This document shows, piece by piece, positions 1-8,465 of a stretch of 64,000 nt of DNA; the first letter of the stretch is position 1, and the number at the start of each line of letters is the position of its first letter. Below the pieces are notes generated by a model. That model worked only from the letters and a program-made list of their open reading frames with translations. It had not been told where the DNA came from and did no database searches. The translations under genes and the position numbers were made by a program. Location of the stretch: NCBI RefSeq assembly GCF_021044425.1, contig NZ_JAJNEC010000003.1:1-64000 (forward strand), written 5' to 3'. The stretch comes from Niabella pedocola. Its GTDB lineage: Bacteria > Bacteroidota > Bacteroidia > Chitinophagales > Chitinophagaceae.

Positions 1-352
1 TACAGCTCATTTCCTGGGTCCCTTGCAGGAGACCCTGGAAAGAAATAAGGAATGCGTTTATTACGATTGTCAGAAGGTCCCTGTTTAGTTTCCCATCTTC
101 CCGTGACGTCTCCCGCAGGGGGACGTCCGGGGGGAGTGCGGTGTATGATGATAATGTACAGCTCATTTCCTGGGTCCCTTGCAGGAGACCCTGGAAAGAA
201 ATAAGGAATGCGTTTATTACGATTGTCAGAAGGTCCCTGTTTAGTTTCCCATCTTCCCGTGACGTCTCCCGCAGGGGACGTCTGGGGTTTGCGGTGTACG
301 ATGATGAGGCGCCGATCATTTCCAGGGTCCCTTGCTGGAGACCCTGGAAAGA
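1..352. repeat. Palindromic two-module repeat array, left copy
   Basis: The stretch consists of about two and a half units of roughly 156 bases. A segment starting at 1 recurs nearly unchanged at 157, and a diverged third hairpin lies near 319-350. Each unit contains module B, a hairpin of the form TTTCC(A/T)GGGTCCC, short loop, GAGACCCTGGAAA, and module A, a GC-rich palindrome built on GACGTC arms around TCCCGCAGGG. The same modules form the longer array at 8466-9604, so the sulfatase operon is bracketed by one repeat family. Both strands are open over long stretches, but the predicted peptides are just translated repeat and I do not call genes here. The array may continue left of the window. 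Confidence 0.9.
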
Positions 353-364
353 AATATTAGTCTA

Positions 365-372
365 TAAATTTG
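365..372 (+). promoter_or_regulatory. Candidate -7 element (TAAATTTG)
   Basis: TAAATTTG matches the Bacteroidota -7 consensus TAnnTTTG exactly and lies just after the last repeat hairpin. No convincing -33 TTTG is visible upstream. If used for susC it would give a leader of roughly 330 bases. Confidence 0.25.
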
Positions 373-391
373 GTGGACTAAAAAAATACTG

Positions 392-688
392 CTAATCTTG
401 CAACTTATTATGAACTCCCCGTTTTTCAATAACAGGATGAATCAAAAACCATTGATGTGGAACAAAGGGTGCATGTTTAATCCCTTTGTCTGTTGTTGCA
501 GTTGTTAATCCCACGCCTTCTTTCAGGCTTTTTCCTTTTTCATCTTTTCTTTTACTTAACCGATTTTTTCGCAATGGACGACTCGTAGAAATTATATAAA
601 AATGCCGGGCCTGTTGGCGCAGATACCCGGCTGCATCATAAAGTGTTTCCCTGTTAAAAGATCCGGTATGCAATTGCATACAGGCCAC
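392..688 (-). CDS. Possible small hypothetical protein (98 aa)
   Basis: This open frame is divergent from susC and lies in the otherwise gene-free stretch 361-715. The product is basic (cluster RPLRKNRLSKRKDEK near residues 37-51) and matches no family I recognise. It has no signal peptide or membrane segment. Codon choice is not obviously unlike the neighbours, but nothing else supports it. It may be a genuine small gene, a remnant, or chance. The palindrome at 666-681 falls inside its first codons. Confidence 0.2.
   Translation of the reverse strand: MACMQLHTGSFNRETLYDAAGYLRQQARHFYIISTSRPLRKNRLSKRKDEKGKSLKEGVGLTTATTDKGIKHAPFVPHQWFLIHPVIEKRGVHNKLQD
666..681. promoter_or_regulatory. 16-bp perfect palindrome upstream of susC
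   Basis: GTATGCAATTGCATAC reads identically on both strands and ends 34 bases before the susC start codon. Position and symmetry fit an operator for a dimeric regulator of the SusCD-sulfatase operon, but no regulator gene is adjacent. Confidence 0.4.
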
Positions 689-715
689 CTTATTATTTAA
701 TGCAAATCAAATGTA

Positions 716-3700
716 ATGAAAAAAAAGTTTACCGTTTTTTTATTGCTAACCTCATTGTTTACACTGCTGCAGAAAAACGTTTATTCACAAGAGCCGCATA
801 CCATTATCAATACGCAGTTTACGGGTCATGTATATGACTCGTTGTCGAAACTGCCGCTCGACGGCGCCACGGTATTGATCAAGGGCACCACCAACCAATC
901 ACGGGCCGATGAAAAAGGCCATTTTAATTTGAGAACAGGGCAGAAGCTGCCGTTTACCATCATTGTATCTTTTGTAGGATATGAAACCCGGGAAATTTAT
1001 GTAACAGAGCCGGTTGTTACCGTGCCGTTGGAGCGACGGAAAAATGATCTGGGTGAAGTGGTAGTTGTAGGATACGGTACCCAAAAGCGAAGCAGTATAA
1101 CGGGGTCTGTAGCCTCGGTGTCAAAAACCGGACTCTCGCAGCCGGCAGTGGCCTTTGATAACCTGCTTCAGGGCTCGGTTTCCGGCGTTGCGGTTACCCA
1201 ATCATCCGGACAGCCGGGCAGTACCGCTACCATCCGGATCCGCGGCGGCAATTCCATTAATTTCGGAAATGATCCGCTCTATGTGATCGATGGGTTTATT
1301 GTTTACAATAATAACAACCTCACCAATACCGGTGCATCCAGCGGAAGCGGCATCAATGCACTGTCAACCATCAATCCCTCGGATATTGAGTCGATCGATA
1401 TCCTAAAAGATGCAGCGGCTACCGCCATTTATGGATCGAGGGGCGCGAACGGCGTGGTGATCATTACCACCAAGAAGGGCCGCAAAGGAAGAACAGAACT
1501 GAATTACAGCGGTTATTTCGGTAAACAGGAAGCAGCAAAAACACATCAACTGCTGAATGGGGCACAATGGGCATCGCTGATCAATGATATCAATAAGAGC
1601 GATAACCAGGCGGCAACGTTTACACCCGCGCAGATCGAGGCATTTGGTGAAGGTTACAACTGGCAGCATGCGGCATTGCGAGGCGCTGCAACGCAAAATC
1701 ATGAACTGTCTATATCCGGCGGTGATGAGAAGTCGCGGTTCCTGATCTCCGGCAATTATTTTGACCAGGATGGTGTGATCCTGAATACCGGTTTCCGGCG
1801 TTATTCCGGGCGCATCAACTATGAGCGGGAACTAAACAGTAAGTTTACGGTAGCGGCCAATGTATACCTGAGCAGGGCTGGCCAGGATAAACTTTCCGGT
1901 GCTAATTTTGGAAGCATCGGTTTTAATGGTGCCTTTCCCACATTGGTGCTTACGCCTTCCATTGTAAAGATCTGGAATGAGGATGGCAGCTACAACAACC
2001 AGAACCCCTATATTGCTACTCCAACAAATGCCCTCCGCGATATCGTGGATACAAAAAACGAAACACAGATCGCCCGCAGCCTGGCGAATGCGTTTGTTGA
2101 ATACCGGATCATAGAGGGGCTGGTGCTCAAATCTTCTTTTGGTATGGATCAGTTGACCACCAAACAAAATTATTATGCGCCTTCCTATACTGCAGCAGGT
2201 TATGCTGCCGGTGGTATCGCCGCTGTTGGCAATGTGCAGGGAAGTTCCTGGCTGAATGAAAACACGCTGACCTATTCAAAAAACATCCGGGACCGCCATG
2301 CCGTGAATGTATTGCTGGGGTATACCACCCAATATTCGGAAGATGAAAGTACGGTAGCGGGTGCACAGAAGTTTGCATCGGACCTTACGGAGTATAACAA
2401 TCTTTCCCTGGGCGGAACGGCGGTATTGCCCGCTTCGGATGCACATGCTGCGGCGCTGAACTCGTTCCTGGGCAGGATCAATTATACATTGGATGATAAA
2501 TATTCGGTATCCCTTACCCAACGGGCGGATGGCTCTTCGCGGCTGGGCAAAAACAATAAATGGGGATTTTTCCCTTCCGTAGGTGTATCCTGGAATGCGG
2601 TAAAGGAGCGCTTCCTGGAGCAAAGCGATGCGGTCTCCAATCTGAAGTTGCGGGCATCGTACGGACAAACGGGCAATTCTGAAGTACCGCCTTACAGTTC
2701 GCTTTCCGTATTGGCCGCCAGTAACTATTTTTTCAACGGTGCCCTGGTTACAGGTGTTGCACCAACGCAGCTGGCGAATGAAAACCTGAAGTGGGAAACC
2801 ACTACGCAATGGAACCTGGGAATTGATGCCGGCTTTTTTAAGAACCGGATCAGCATTACAGCAGATGTGTACGGGAAGAAGACCAGCGATCTGCTATTGT
2901 TTGTGCCCTTCCCCTTATATACCGGGTATAATACGGTATTGAAAAATGCCGGGAGTGTTTCCAACAGGGGAATCGAATTTTCTCTCAATACCGATAATAT
3001 CAGGGGGCGCCGCTTTAGCTGGAAATCTTCCATCGTTTTTGCGGCCAACAGGAATAAGGTGTTGAACCTGGGTGACGGGGTGAATTATTATTACCCCGTG
3101 GCACCTACAGGATTTGTGTCGCCGGTTATTGTAAAAGTGGGTCTTCCCGTTTCTACCTTTTGGGGATACCGTACGGATGGATTGCTGACGGCTGCAGATC
3201 TTGCGGCAAATGTACCCAAACTTGCAGGCGTATCACAAGTGGAAGGCGACCGGAAATATGTGGATGCCAACCAGGATGGTGTGATCACCACCGCGGATAA
3301 AGTAAACCTTGGAAACGCACAACCCCGGTTTACGTTTGGATTTACGAATAACCTGGCCGCGTACGGTTTTGATCTTTCCGTTTTTCTCCAGGGAACCTAT
3401 GGCAACAAGGTGTTTAACTTTATCCGCCAGAAGCTGGAGATCCCAACCTTGTCGCTGAATGCTTCGGCATCGCTGCTGGACCGGTGGAGTCCTGAACATC
3501 CGGAGGGTAAGGAACCCCGGGCTACCAATTCCCCCGTACCCCAGGTGATTGACCGGTATATTGAGGATGCTTCTTTTTTGCGGGTAAAGAATATTACGTT
3601 GGGGTATACACTGCCTGCCCATCTGCTTACGAAATATAAAATTACCAAACTGCGGTTTTATATCACCGGGCAAAACCTTATTACGGCAACGCCTTACAGT

Positions 3701-3814
3701 GGACTGGATCCGGAGGCAAACCTGTATGATGTGGATAATACCAAGCAAGGCATCGACTACGGGATCTATCCCTCTACCAAAACCGTTCTTGTTGGGCTAA
3801 ACATCACCATTTAA
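716..3814 (+). CDS. SusC/RagA-family TonB-linked outer-membrane receptor
   Basis: The 1032-residue protein is an outer-membrane active transporter that imports a ligand captured by its SusD partner, using energy from TonB-ExbBD. Residues 1-25 are a signal peptide ending near YSQ. Residues about 34-107 form the carboxypeptidase-regulatory-like domain (GHVYDSLSKLPLDGATVLIKG). The plug follows, with the hallmark VVVGYGTQKRSSITGSVASV and, further on, PLYVIDG and DAAATAIYGSRGANGVVIITT. The remainder is the beta-barrel, ending in LVGLNITI. It is first in an operon with susD (23-base gap), a sulfatase, a tiny membrane peptide and a hydroxylase. No sigma/anti-sigma pair is adjacent. The cargo cannot be read from sequence; the neighbours point to a sulfated compound. 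Confidence 0.96.
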   Translation: MKKKFTVFLLLTSLFTLLQKNVYSQEPHTIINTQFTGHVYDSLSKLPLDGATVLIKGTTNQSRADEKGHFNLRTGQKLPFTIIVSFVGYETREIYVTEPVVTVPLERRKNDLGEVVVVGYGTQKRSSITGSVASVSKTGLSQPAVAFDNLLQGSVSGVAVTQSSGQPGSTATIRIRGGNSINFGNDPLYVIDGFIVYNNNNLTNTGASSGSGINALSTINPSDIESIDILKDAAATAIYGSRGANGVVIITTKKGRKGRTELNYSGYFGKQEAAKTHQLLNGAQWASLINDINKSDNQAATFTPAQIEAFGEGYNWQHAALRGAATQNHELSISGGDEKSRFLISGNYFDQDGVILNTGFRRYSGRINYERELNSKFTVAANVYLSRAGQDKLSGANFGSIGFNGAFPTLVLTPSIVKIWNEDGSYNNQNPYIATPTNALRDIVDTKNETQIARSLANAFVEYRIIEGLVLKSSFGMDQLTTKQNYYAPSYTAAGYAAGGIAAVGNVQGSSWLNENTLTYSKNIRDRHAVNVLLGYTTQYSEDESTVAGAQKFASDLTEYNNLSLGGTAVLPASDAHAAALNSFLGRINYTLDDKYSVSLTQRADGSSRLGKNNKWGFFPSVGVSWNAVKERFLEQSDAVSNLKLRASYGQTGNSEVPPYSSLSVLAASNYFFNGALVTGVAPTQLANENLKWETTTQWNLGIDAGFFKNRISITADVYGKKTSDLLLFVPFPLYTGYNTVLKNAGSVSNRGIEFSLNTDNIRGRRFSWKSSIVFAANRNKVLNLGDGVNYYYPVAPTGFVSPVIVKVGLPVSTFWGYRTDGLLTAADLAANVPKLAGVSQVEGDRKYVDANQDGVITTADKVNLGNAQPRFTFGFTNNLAAYGFDLSVFLQGTYGNKVFNFIRQKLEIPTLSLNASASLLDRWSPEHPEGKEPRATNSPVPQVIDRYIEDASFLRVKNITLGYTLPAHLLTKYKITKLRFYITGQNLITATPYSGLDPEANLYDVDNTKQGIDYGIYPSTKTVLVGLNITI

Positions 3815-3837
3815 TCACTTAAATAATATTATCTGTT

Positions 3838-5370
3838 ATGAATTTCATATTGAAAGGAATCTTCCGGTCTGTGTATTTCATTGCTGCAATCGCCATGACC
3901 AGTTGCAATAAACTACAAGAACTCCCGGAATCGGTCATTACCGAAGACCAGTATTATAAAACAGCTGCGGATGCCATCAGCGCCGTGAATGCGGCATATG
4001 GAAGCCTCAATGGTGATCCTGCCGGGGATTTTCCCATCTATGGCCGTAACCTGAATATCCTGATCAGCAACGGATCCGACGAGCAGGTATTCAGTCCTTC
4101 CAATACCAACCCCGATGTGCGGGCCATTGGAACCATCACCTATGTTGCAGAGAACGACCGGGTGCGGAAAATATGGCAACAGCATTACTATGGCATCAAC
4201 CGGGCGAATGTGGCCATTGATAAAATACCGGGTATTGAAATGGATGAAACTACGAAGAACCGGCTTATAAATGAAGCCCGGTTTATCAGAGGCCTGCTGT
4301 ATTTTAACCTGGTGCGCTTGTTTGGCGGTGTGCCGCTGGTACTCCACAATCCTACGTCTACCAATCTTGAAGATGTAAAGGTAGCAAGGGCAGAACCGGA
4401 AGCGGTATATACGCAGGTAATCGGTGACCTGACGGCTGCAACAGCATTGCCCGGCTCTTATTCGAGCGCAGATAAAGGGCGTGCTACGGCCGGTGCTGCC
4501 TGGGGGCTGCTTGCGAAGGTATACGTAACCACAAAGAACTGGGGGCTGGCGCGGACCACGCTGGAAAAGATCCTTACGGCAGGCACTTTTACCGCGGCAA
4601 AGGGCAGTTATGGTTATGACCTCTTTCCTGTGTTTAAAGATGCATTTCAGAAACCCACCAAGAATGGCAGGGAGCACTTGTTTTCGGTACAATATGAATC
4701 GAACCTGGGTGCGCGCAACGTTCAGAATTTTTTGAGCGGTTCTAACTTCAATTCCTTTAATCCCAAATCGTTTCCCGGCGATGTACCGGATGAAAATCTT
4801 CCCAACATCTTTGACGATGCGGATACCCGTAAGGCAGCCACCTTTTTTACAAAGATGCTGAATCCGGCTACGGGGCAGGAGGTGGATTTTTCCCCGGTAA
4901 CCCGCTACGCAAAGTTTATTGATTTCAGTTTGAACCCCATTACCAACCAGGCCCAGAGCGGGGTCAACTATCCGGTACTCCGCTACGCGGATATCCTGTT
5001 GCTGTATGCAGAAGTGCTGAATGAGCTGCAGGGACCGGTAGCTGAGGCCTATAAAGCATTAAATATCGTCAGGGCCCGCGCGTATGGTTTGTATACCGGC
5101 AATGGCAGCTATACCGATCATAGCCGGGATCTTTCCGGCTTGGATCAGACCGGATTCAGGGAAGCTGTGTTCCTTGAGCGCCGGAAGGAGCTGGTACAGG
5201 AAGGCAACCGGTGGTTCGACCTGGTACGTAAGGGCGCGCTGGTGGATGCATTGAAAAAAATCGCCGCTAAGGCCGGCAATGTGTCGGAAAAGAATTACCG
5301 GTTCCCCATCCCGCAAATAGAGATCGATTTAAACAGTCAGCTTACTCAAAACCCCGGCTATAGCAAATAG
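3838..5370 (+). CDS. SusD/RagB-family surface lipoprotein
   Basis: The 510-residue product is the surface ligand-binding lid of the SusC transporter encoded just upstream. The N-terminus is a lipoprotein signal with lipobox MTSC, giving Cys23 as the acylated residue. The early segment ITEDQYYKTAADAISAVNAAYGSL is the typical SusD N-terminal TPR start. The C-terminal part has RYADILLLYAEVLNEL, then FLERRKELVQEGNRWFDLVRKG, then FPIPQIEIDLNSQLTQNPGY, the usual end of RagB/SusD proteins. Length is ordinary for the family. Binding specificity is unknown. Confidence 0.96.
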   Translation: MNFILKGIFRSVYFIAAIAMTSCNKLQELPESVITEDQYYKTAADAISAVNAAYGSLNGDPAGDFPIYGRNLNILISNGSDEQVFSPSNTNPDVRAIGTITYVAENDRVRKIWQQHYYGINRANVAIDKIPGIEMDETTKNRLINEARFIRGLLYFNLVRLFGGVPLVLHNPTSTNLEDVKVARAEPEAVYTQVIGDLTAATALPGSYSSADKGRATAGAAWGLLAKVYVTTKNWGLARTTLEKILTAGTFTAAKGSYGYDLFPVFKDAFQKPTKNGREHLFSVQYESNLGARNVQNFLSGSNFNSFNPKSFPGDVPDENLPNIFDDADTRKAATFFTKMLNPATGQEVDFSPVTRYAKFIDFSLNPITNQAQSGVNYPVLRYADILLLYAEVLNELQGPVAEAYKALNIVRARAYGLYTGNGSYTDHSRDLSGLDQTGFREAVFLERRKELVQEGNRWFDLVRKGALVDALKKIAAKAGNVSEKNYRFPIPQIEIDLNSQLTQNPGYSK

Positions 5371-5414
5371 TCCGCGGATTTTTTAACATCAACCGTTTTA
5401 AAAAAAATGAAATT

Positions 5415-7280
5415 ATGAAAATCAGAATTATTGCAGGTTTTGCACTGCTGCTCATGACGACCCTTCACGTAACGGGTCAGCAAAAAATACCCTTTCAGGG
5501 CAAGGTTGGTAAAACACTGGCGGGTTCCGAAGAGTGGTGGCCCAAACCGGTAACGCCACCCGCCCATGCACCCAATGTGGTATGGATTTTACTGGATGAT
5601 GTAGGATATGGGGCCTCCAGCAGTTTTGGCGGACTGATTCAGACACCTACCTTCGATTCACTGGCGAATAACGGGCTGCGGTATACCAATTTTCATACGG
5701 CTGCCATTTGCGCGCCTACCCGTGCTGCCTTGCTCACCGGCCGGAACTCGCATTACGTGGGCGTTGGCGGATTTTCTCATGTGGCGATGTCGGCCGGTTT
5801 CCCGGGATGGAGCGGCCGTATCCCCGATGATAAGGGAACCATTGCCCAGATCCTGCAATCCAATGGCTACAATACGTTTGCTGTGGGAAAATACGGGCTC
5901 ACACCAGATGAGGAGGCTACGGATGCCGGTCCTTTCGACCGCTGGCCCGGTGGAAAAGGATTTGAGCAATTCTTTGGTTTCCTGGGATCCCAGACCGATC
6001 AGTATGAACCGGACCTGGTAGAGAACAATGCGCATATAAAAACGGATGGCCGCCACCTGAACGATCAGATCACCGATAAGGCGATCGGGTATATCCAAAA
6101 GCAGCAACAGGCGGCTCCGGGTAAACCGTTCTTCCTGTATTATGCACCTGGTGCCGTACATGCACCGCACCAGGTGGCACCGGAGTTCAGCAACCGGTAT
6201 AAAGGTGCCTTTGATGAAGGGTGGGACCGGTATCGTGAAAAGGTACTCGCCAACCAGATCCGGCTGGGCGTAGTGCCAAAAAATGCCCAATTGCCCGGTC
6301 GCAATGCAGATGTACCCGCCTGGGATCAATTGCCGGCAGACAAGAAAAAGTTATACGCCCGGTTTATGGAAGCGTATGCCGGTTATCTTACCTATACCGA
6401 TTATTGTGTAGGCCGGCTGATCCATTATCTGAAAGAGACAAACCTCCTGGAAAATACCGTGGTGGTGGTCATGATCGGGGATAACGGAGCCAGTAAAGAA
6501 GGTACGTTCCAGGGAACGCTGCAAACCCGTAACCTGATTGGCAAACAAACAGAAGAAGAACAGTTCCGGTACAATCTTTCCCGTATTGATGATATCGGAT
6601 TGCCCCAGGGAAAGAACACCAATTATCCGCTGGGATGGGCGCAGGCTACCAATACGCCATTCCGGCAGTGGAAACAGGATGCCAATGCCGAAGGCGGCAC
6701 ACACAACCCGCTGATCATTTTTTACCCGGAAGGCATCCGGGAAAAAGGCGGTATCCGTACGCAGTACAGCCATGTGATCGATATCCTGCCTACAACGCTC
6801 GATCTTGTTGGAATAAAGGCACCGGCTGCTATACGGAATCTTCCGCAGGATACCATCCAGGGATATTCGTTATTTAAAACACTGAATGATGCCGGTGCAA
6901 CTGCCGATCATAAAATACAACATTACTATATTTTCGGCGCCCGGTCCATCTATGCCGATGGATGGAAAGCTGCTGCCGCTCATCATCCGGATGCCATCGA
7001 TTATGTAAAAACACGGGGTACCGGCTGGAAAGGTGATCCGGACCGCTGGGAAAAAGATACCTGGGAATTGTATAACCTGAACGAGGATTTTAACGAACGG
7101 GTGAACCTGGCAAAAAAATACCCGGAAAAACTCGAAGCCCTGAAAAAGTTGTTTGATCAGCAGGCTGAAAAGAATCAGTTGTACCCGTTGATCGACTGGG
7201 AAGATGTGTATGAAAAACGGATCCATAAAAATTATCAGCCCGCGGTGTATAAAACAACCACCCCTGCTACCGGGAAATAA
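5415..7280 (+). CDS. Formylglycine-dependent sulfatase (arylsulfatase, probably S1_4-like)
   Basis: The enzyme hydrolyses a sulfate ester. A signal peptide covers residues 1-21 (ending VTGQ), so it acts in the periplasm or at the surface. The metal-binding pair is Asp61-Asp62 (WILLDDVGYG). The activation motif is Cys99-Ala-Pro-Thr-Arg, a Cys-type sulfatase needing conversion to formylglycine by a maturase not encoded here. Further motifs are GDNGASKEG and the C-terminal WELYNLNEDFNERVNLAKKYPEKL. Length (621 aa) and the segments FYGF-like QFFGFLGSQTDQYEPDLVEN and FDEGWDRYREKVLANQ resemble, from memory, the large AtsA-like S1_4 group rather than polysaccharide sulfatases; this subfamily call is tentative. 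It lies 44 bases after susD and is followed by a 38-codon gene and a hydroxylase. Confidence 0.93.
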   Translation: MKIRIIAGFALLLMTTLHVTGQQKIPFQGKVGKTLAGSEEWWPKPVTPPAHAPNVVWILLDDVGYGASSSFGGLIQTPTFDSLANNGLRYTNFHTAAICAPTRAALLTGRNSHYVGVGGFSHVAMSAGFPGWSGRIPDDKGTIAQILQSNGYNTFAVGKYGLTPDEEATDAGPFDRWPGGKGFEQFFGFLGSQTDQYEPDLVENNAHIKTDGRHLNDQITDKAIGYIQKQQQAAPGKPFFLYYAPGAVHAPHQVAPEFSNRYKGAFDEGWDRYREKVLANQIRLGVVPKNAQLPGRNADVPAWDQLPADKKKLYARFMEAYAGYLTYTDYCVGRLIHYLKETNLLENTVVVVMIGDNGASKEGTFQGTLQTRNLIGKQTEEEQFRYNLSRIDDIGLPQGKNTNYPLGWAQATNTPFRQWKQDANAEGGTHNPLIIFYPEGIREKGGIRTQYSHVIDILPTTLDLVGIKAPAAIRNLPQDTIQGYSLFKTLNDAGATADHKIQHYYIFGARSIYADGWKAAAAHHPDAIDYVKTRGTGWKGDPDRWEKDTWELYNLNEDFNERVNLAKKYPEKLEALKKLFDQQAEKNQLYPLIDWEDVYEKRIHKNYQPAVYKTTTPATGK

Positions 7281-7292
7281 AATACAAGGTTT

Positions 7293-7409
7293 ATGAACGA
7301 TCTGAATATACTCGCAAAAAAAATAATTATCAGTATCAGCATTGTAATGGTACCACTGGCTTTTATAGCCGGTGGTCTTTACCTGCTGCAATTATTGCTG
7401 ACACCCTAA
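7293..7409 (+). CDS. 38-residue single-pass membrane peptide
   Basis: An ATG at 7293 opens a 38-codon frame, beginning MNDLNILAKK, continuing as one hydrophobic segment and ending LLQLLLTP. It sits 12 bases after the sulfatase stop and 10 bases before the next start codon, preceded by the purine-rich AAGG, so it is spaced like a normal operon member. One transmembrane helix of about 25 residues is predicted by eye. I do not recognise it. It could be a small subunit or regulator of the following membrane hydroxylase, or a fortuitous frame. Confidence 0.5.
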   Translation: MNDLNILAKKIIISISIVMVPLAFIAGGLYLLQLLLTP

Positions 7410-7419
7410 ATGATTTGAT

Positions 7420-8463
7420 ATGCATTATAAAATTGAAAAGCCCCGGAAGCTGACCCGGGACATACTGGTCAGCGTTGGATTGTACCTGTTGCCGGTTGCG
7501 TTAATGTTATTCTATTTTTATGTAGCAGATGAAAAACCCTGGCAGCAAAGTACCGCCGAAAACCTGCGGATCATGCGGGAAAATATTCCGTCCTGGCTGC
7601 AGTCAACATTTACCCATCTCCGTAAATGGGGGCTTATTGTACTGGCCATCGTGGTTGGAATCATTGAGGTGATCGCGGGTCTTTATGAAAACCGCCGCTG
7701 GACGCGTAATGAAAAGATCCTGGACCTGGTTTGTTTTGTGGCGCCCAAGATCCTGTTCATCCCGGTGCTTACTTTTTTCAGCCTGAAACTGCTGCCGTTG
7801 TTGTTGCCGGATGTTAAAAATCTATTTGTATGGGTGCCGTTCTGGTGGGGCGCGCTGATCATAGCGGTGGCAGATGATCTTACCCAATACTGGTATCACC
7901 GGCTGCATCACCAGGTGCCCTTTCTCTGGCGGTTTCACCGTACGCATCATTCCGCTCCCTATATGGGCATGTCGATGGCCAGCCGGCAAAATATTATTTA
8001 TACCATCTTTTTTTCGCAGATCTACCTGATTGCAATCCTTACTTACCTCGGCCTGGGATTACCTGCCTTATTTGTTGGCGGTGTAAAATCGCTGATCACG
8101 CTTTCGGCGCATAGCAGTATTAAATGGGACCGGCCTTTTTATACCAACCGCTGGCTGCATCCTGTTGGCTGGGTACTGGAACGACTGATCTCCACACCGG
8201 CCACGCATCATGCTCATCATGCCGATACCACAGACGACGGTATCGGTCATTACAAGGGGAATTTTGGAAACATGTTCTTTATCTGGGACCTGATCTTTGG
8301 CACGGGCATCATTACCCGCAAATACCCCGAAACCTATGGAATCAAATCATATCAGGAGGAAGAATGGTATGCGCAGTTTCTTTGGCCGGTGTTTAAATCC
8401 AAGAAGCAGGGAAGTGAGCTGGCTAAAGGAGGACCGGTGGTTGCAGAAGAGCCGCGGCCCTGA
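7420..8463 (+). CDS. Sterol desaturase / fatty-acid hydroxylase family membrane protein
   Basis: The 347-residue protein has several hydrophobic segments (residues about 17-35, 71-87, 105-130, 143-151, 195-225) and the three histidine clusters of the diiron hydroxylase superfamily: HRLHH at 160-164, HRTHH at 173-177 and HHAHH at 263-267. Family members oxidise lipid or sterol substrates in the membrane using O2 and a reductant. It closes the SusCD-sulfatase operon, so oxidation of the imported, desulfated compound is a reasonable inference, not shown. Its stop codon lies only a few bases before the repeat array at 8466. Confidence 0.88.
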   Translation: MHYKIEKPRKLTRDILVSVGLYLLPVALMLFYFYVADEKPWQQSTAENLRIMRENIPSWLQSTFTHLRKWGLIVLAIVVGIIEVIAGLYENRRWTRNEKILDLVCFVAPKILFIPVLTFFSLKLLPLLLPDVKNLFVWVPFWWGALIIAVADDLTQYWYHRLHHQVPFLWRFHRTHHSAPYMGMSMASRQNIIYTIFFSQIYLIAILTYLGLGLPALFVGGVKSLITLSAHSSIKWDRPFYTNRWLHPVGWVLERLISTPATHHAHHADTTDDGIGHYKGNFGNMFFIWDLIFGTGIITRKYPETYGIKSYQEEEWYAQFLWPVFKSKKQGSELAKGGPVVAEEPRP

Positions 8464-8465
8464 GT

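Noticed and set aside
141..395. 84-codon frame over the left repeat array
   Set aside because: Repeated residues mirror the DNA repeat; no start signal or family match.
3913..4692. 259-codon minus-strand frame inside susD
   Set aside because: Antisense shadow of a clear SusD coding region.
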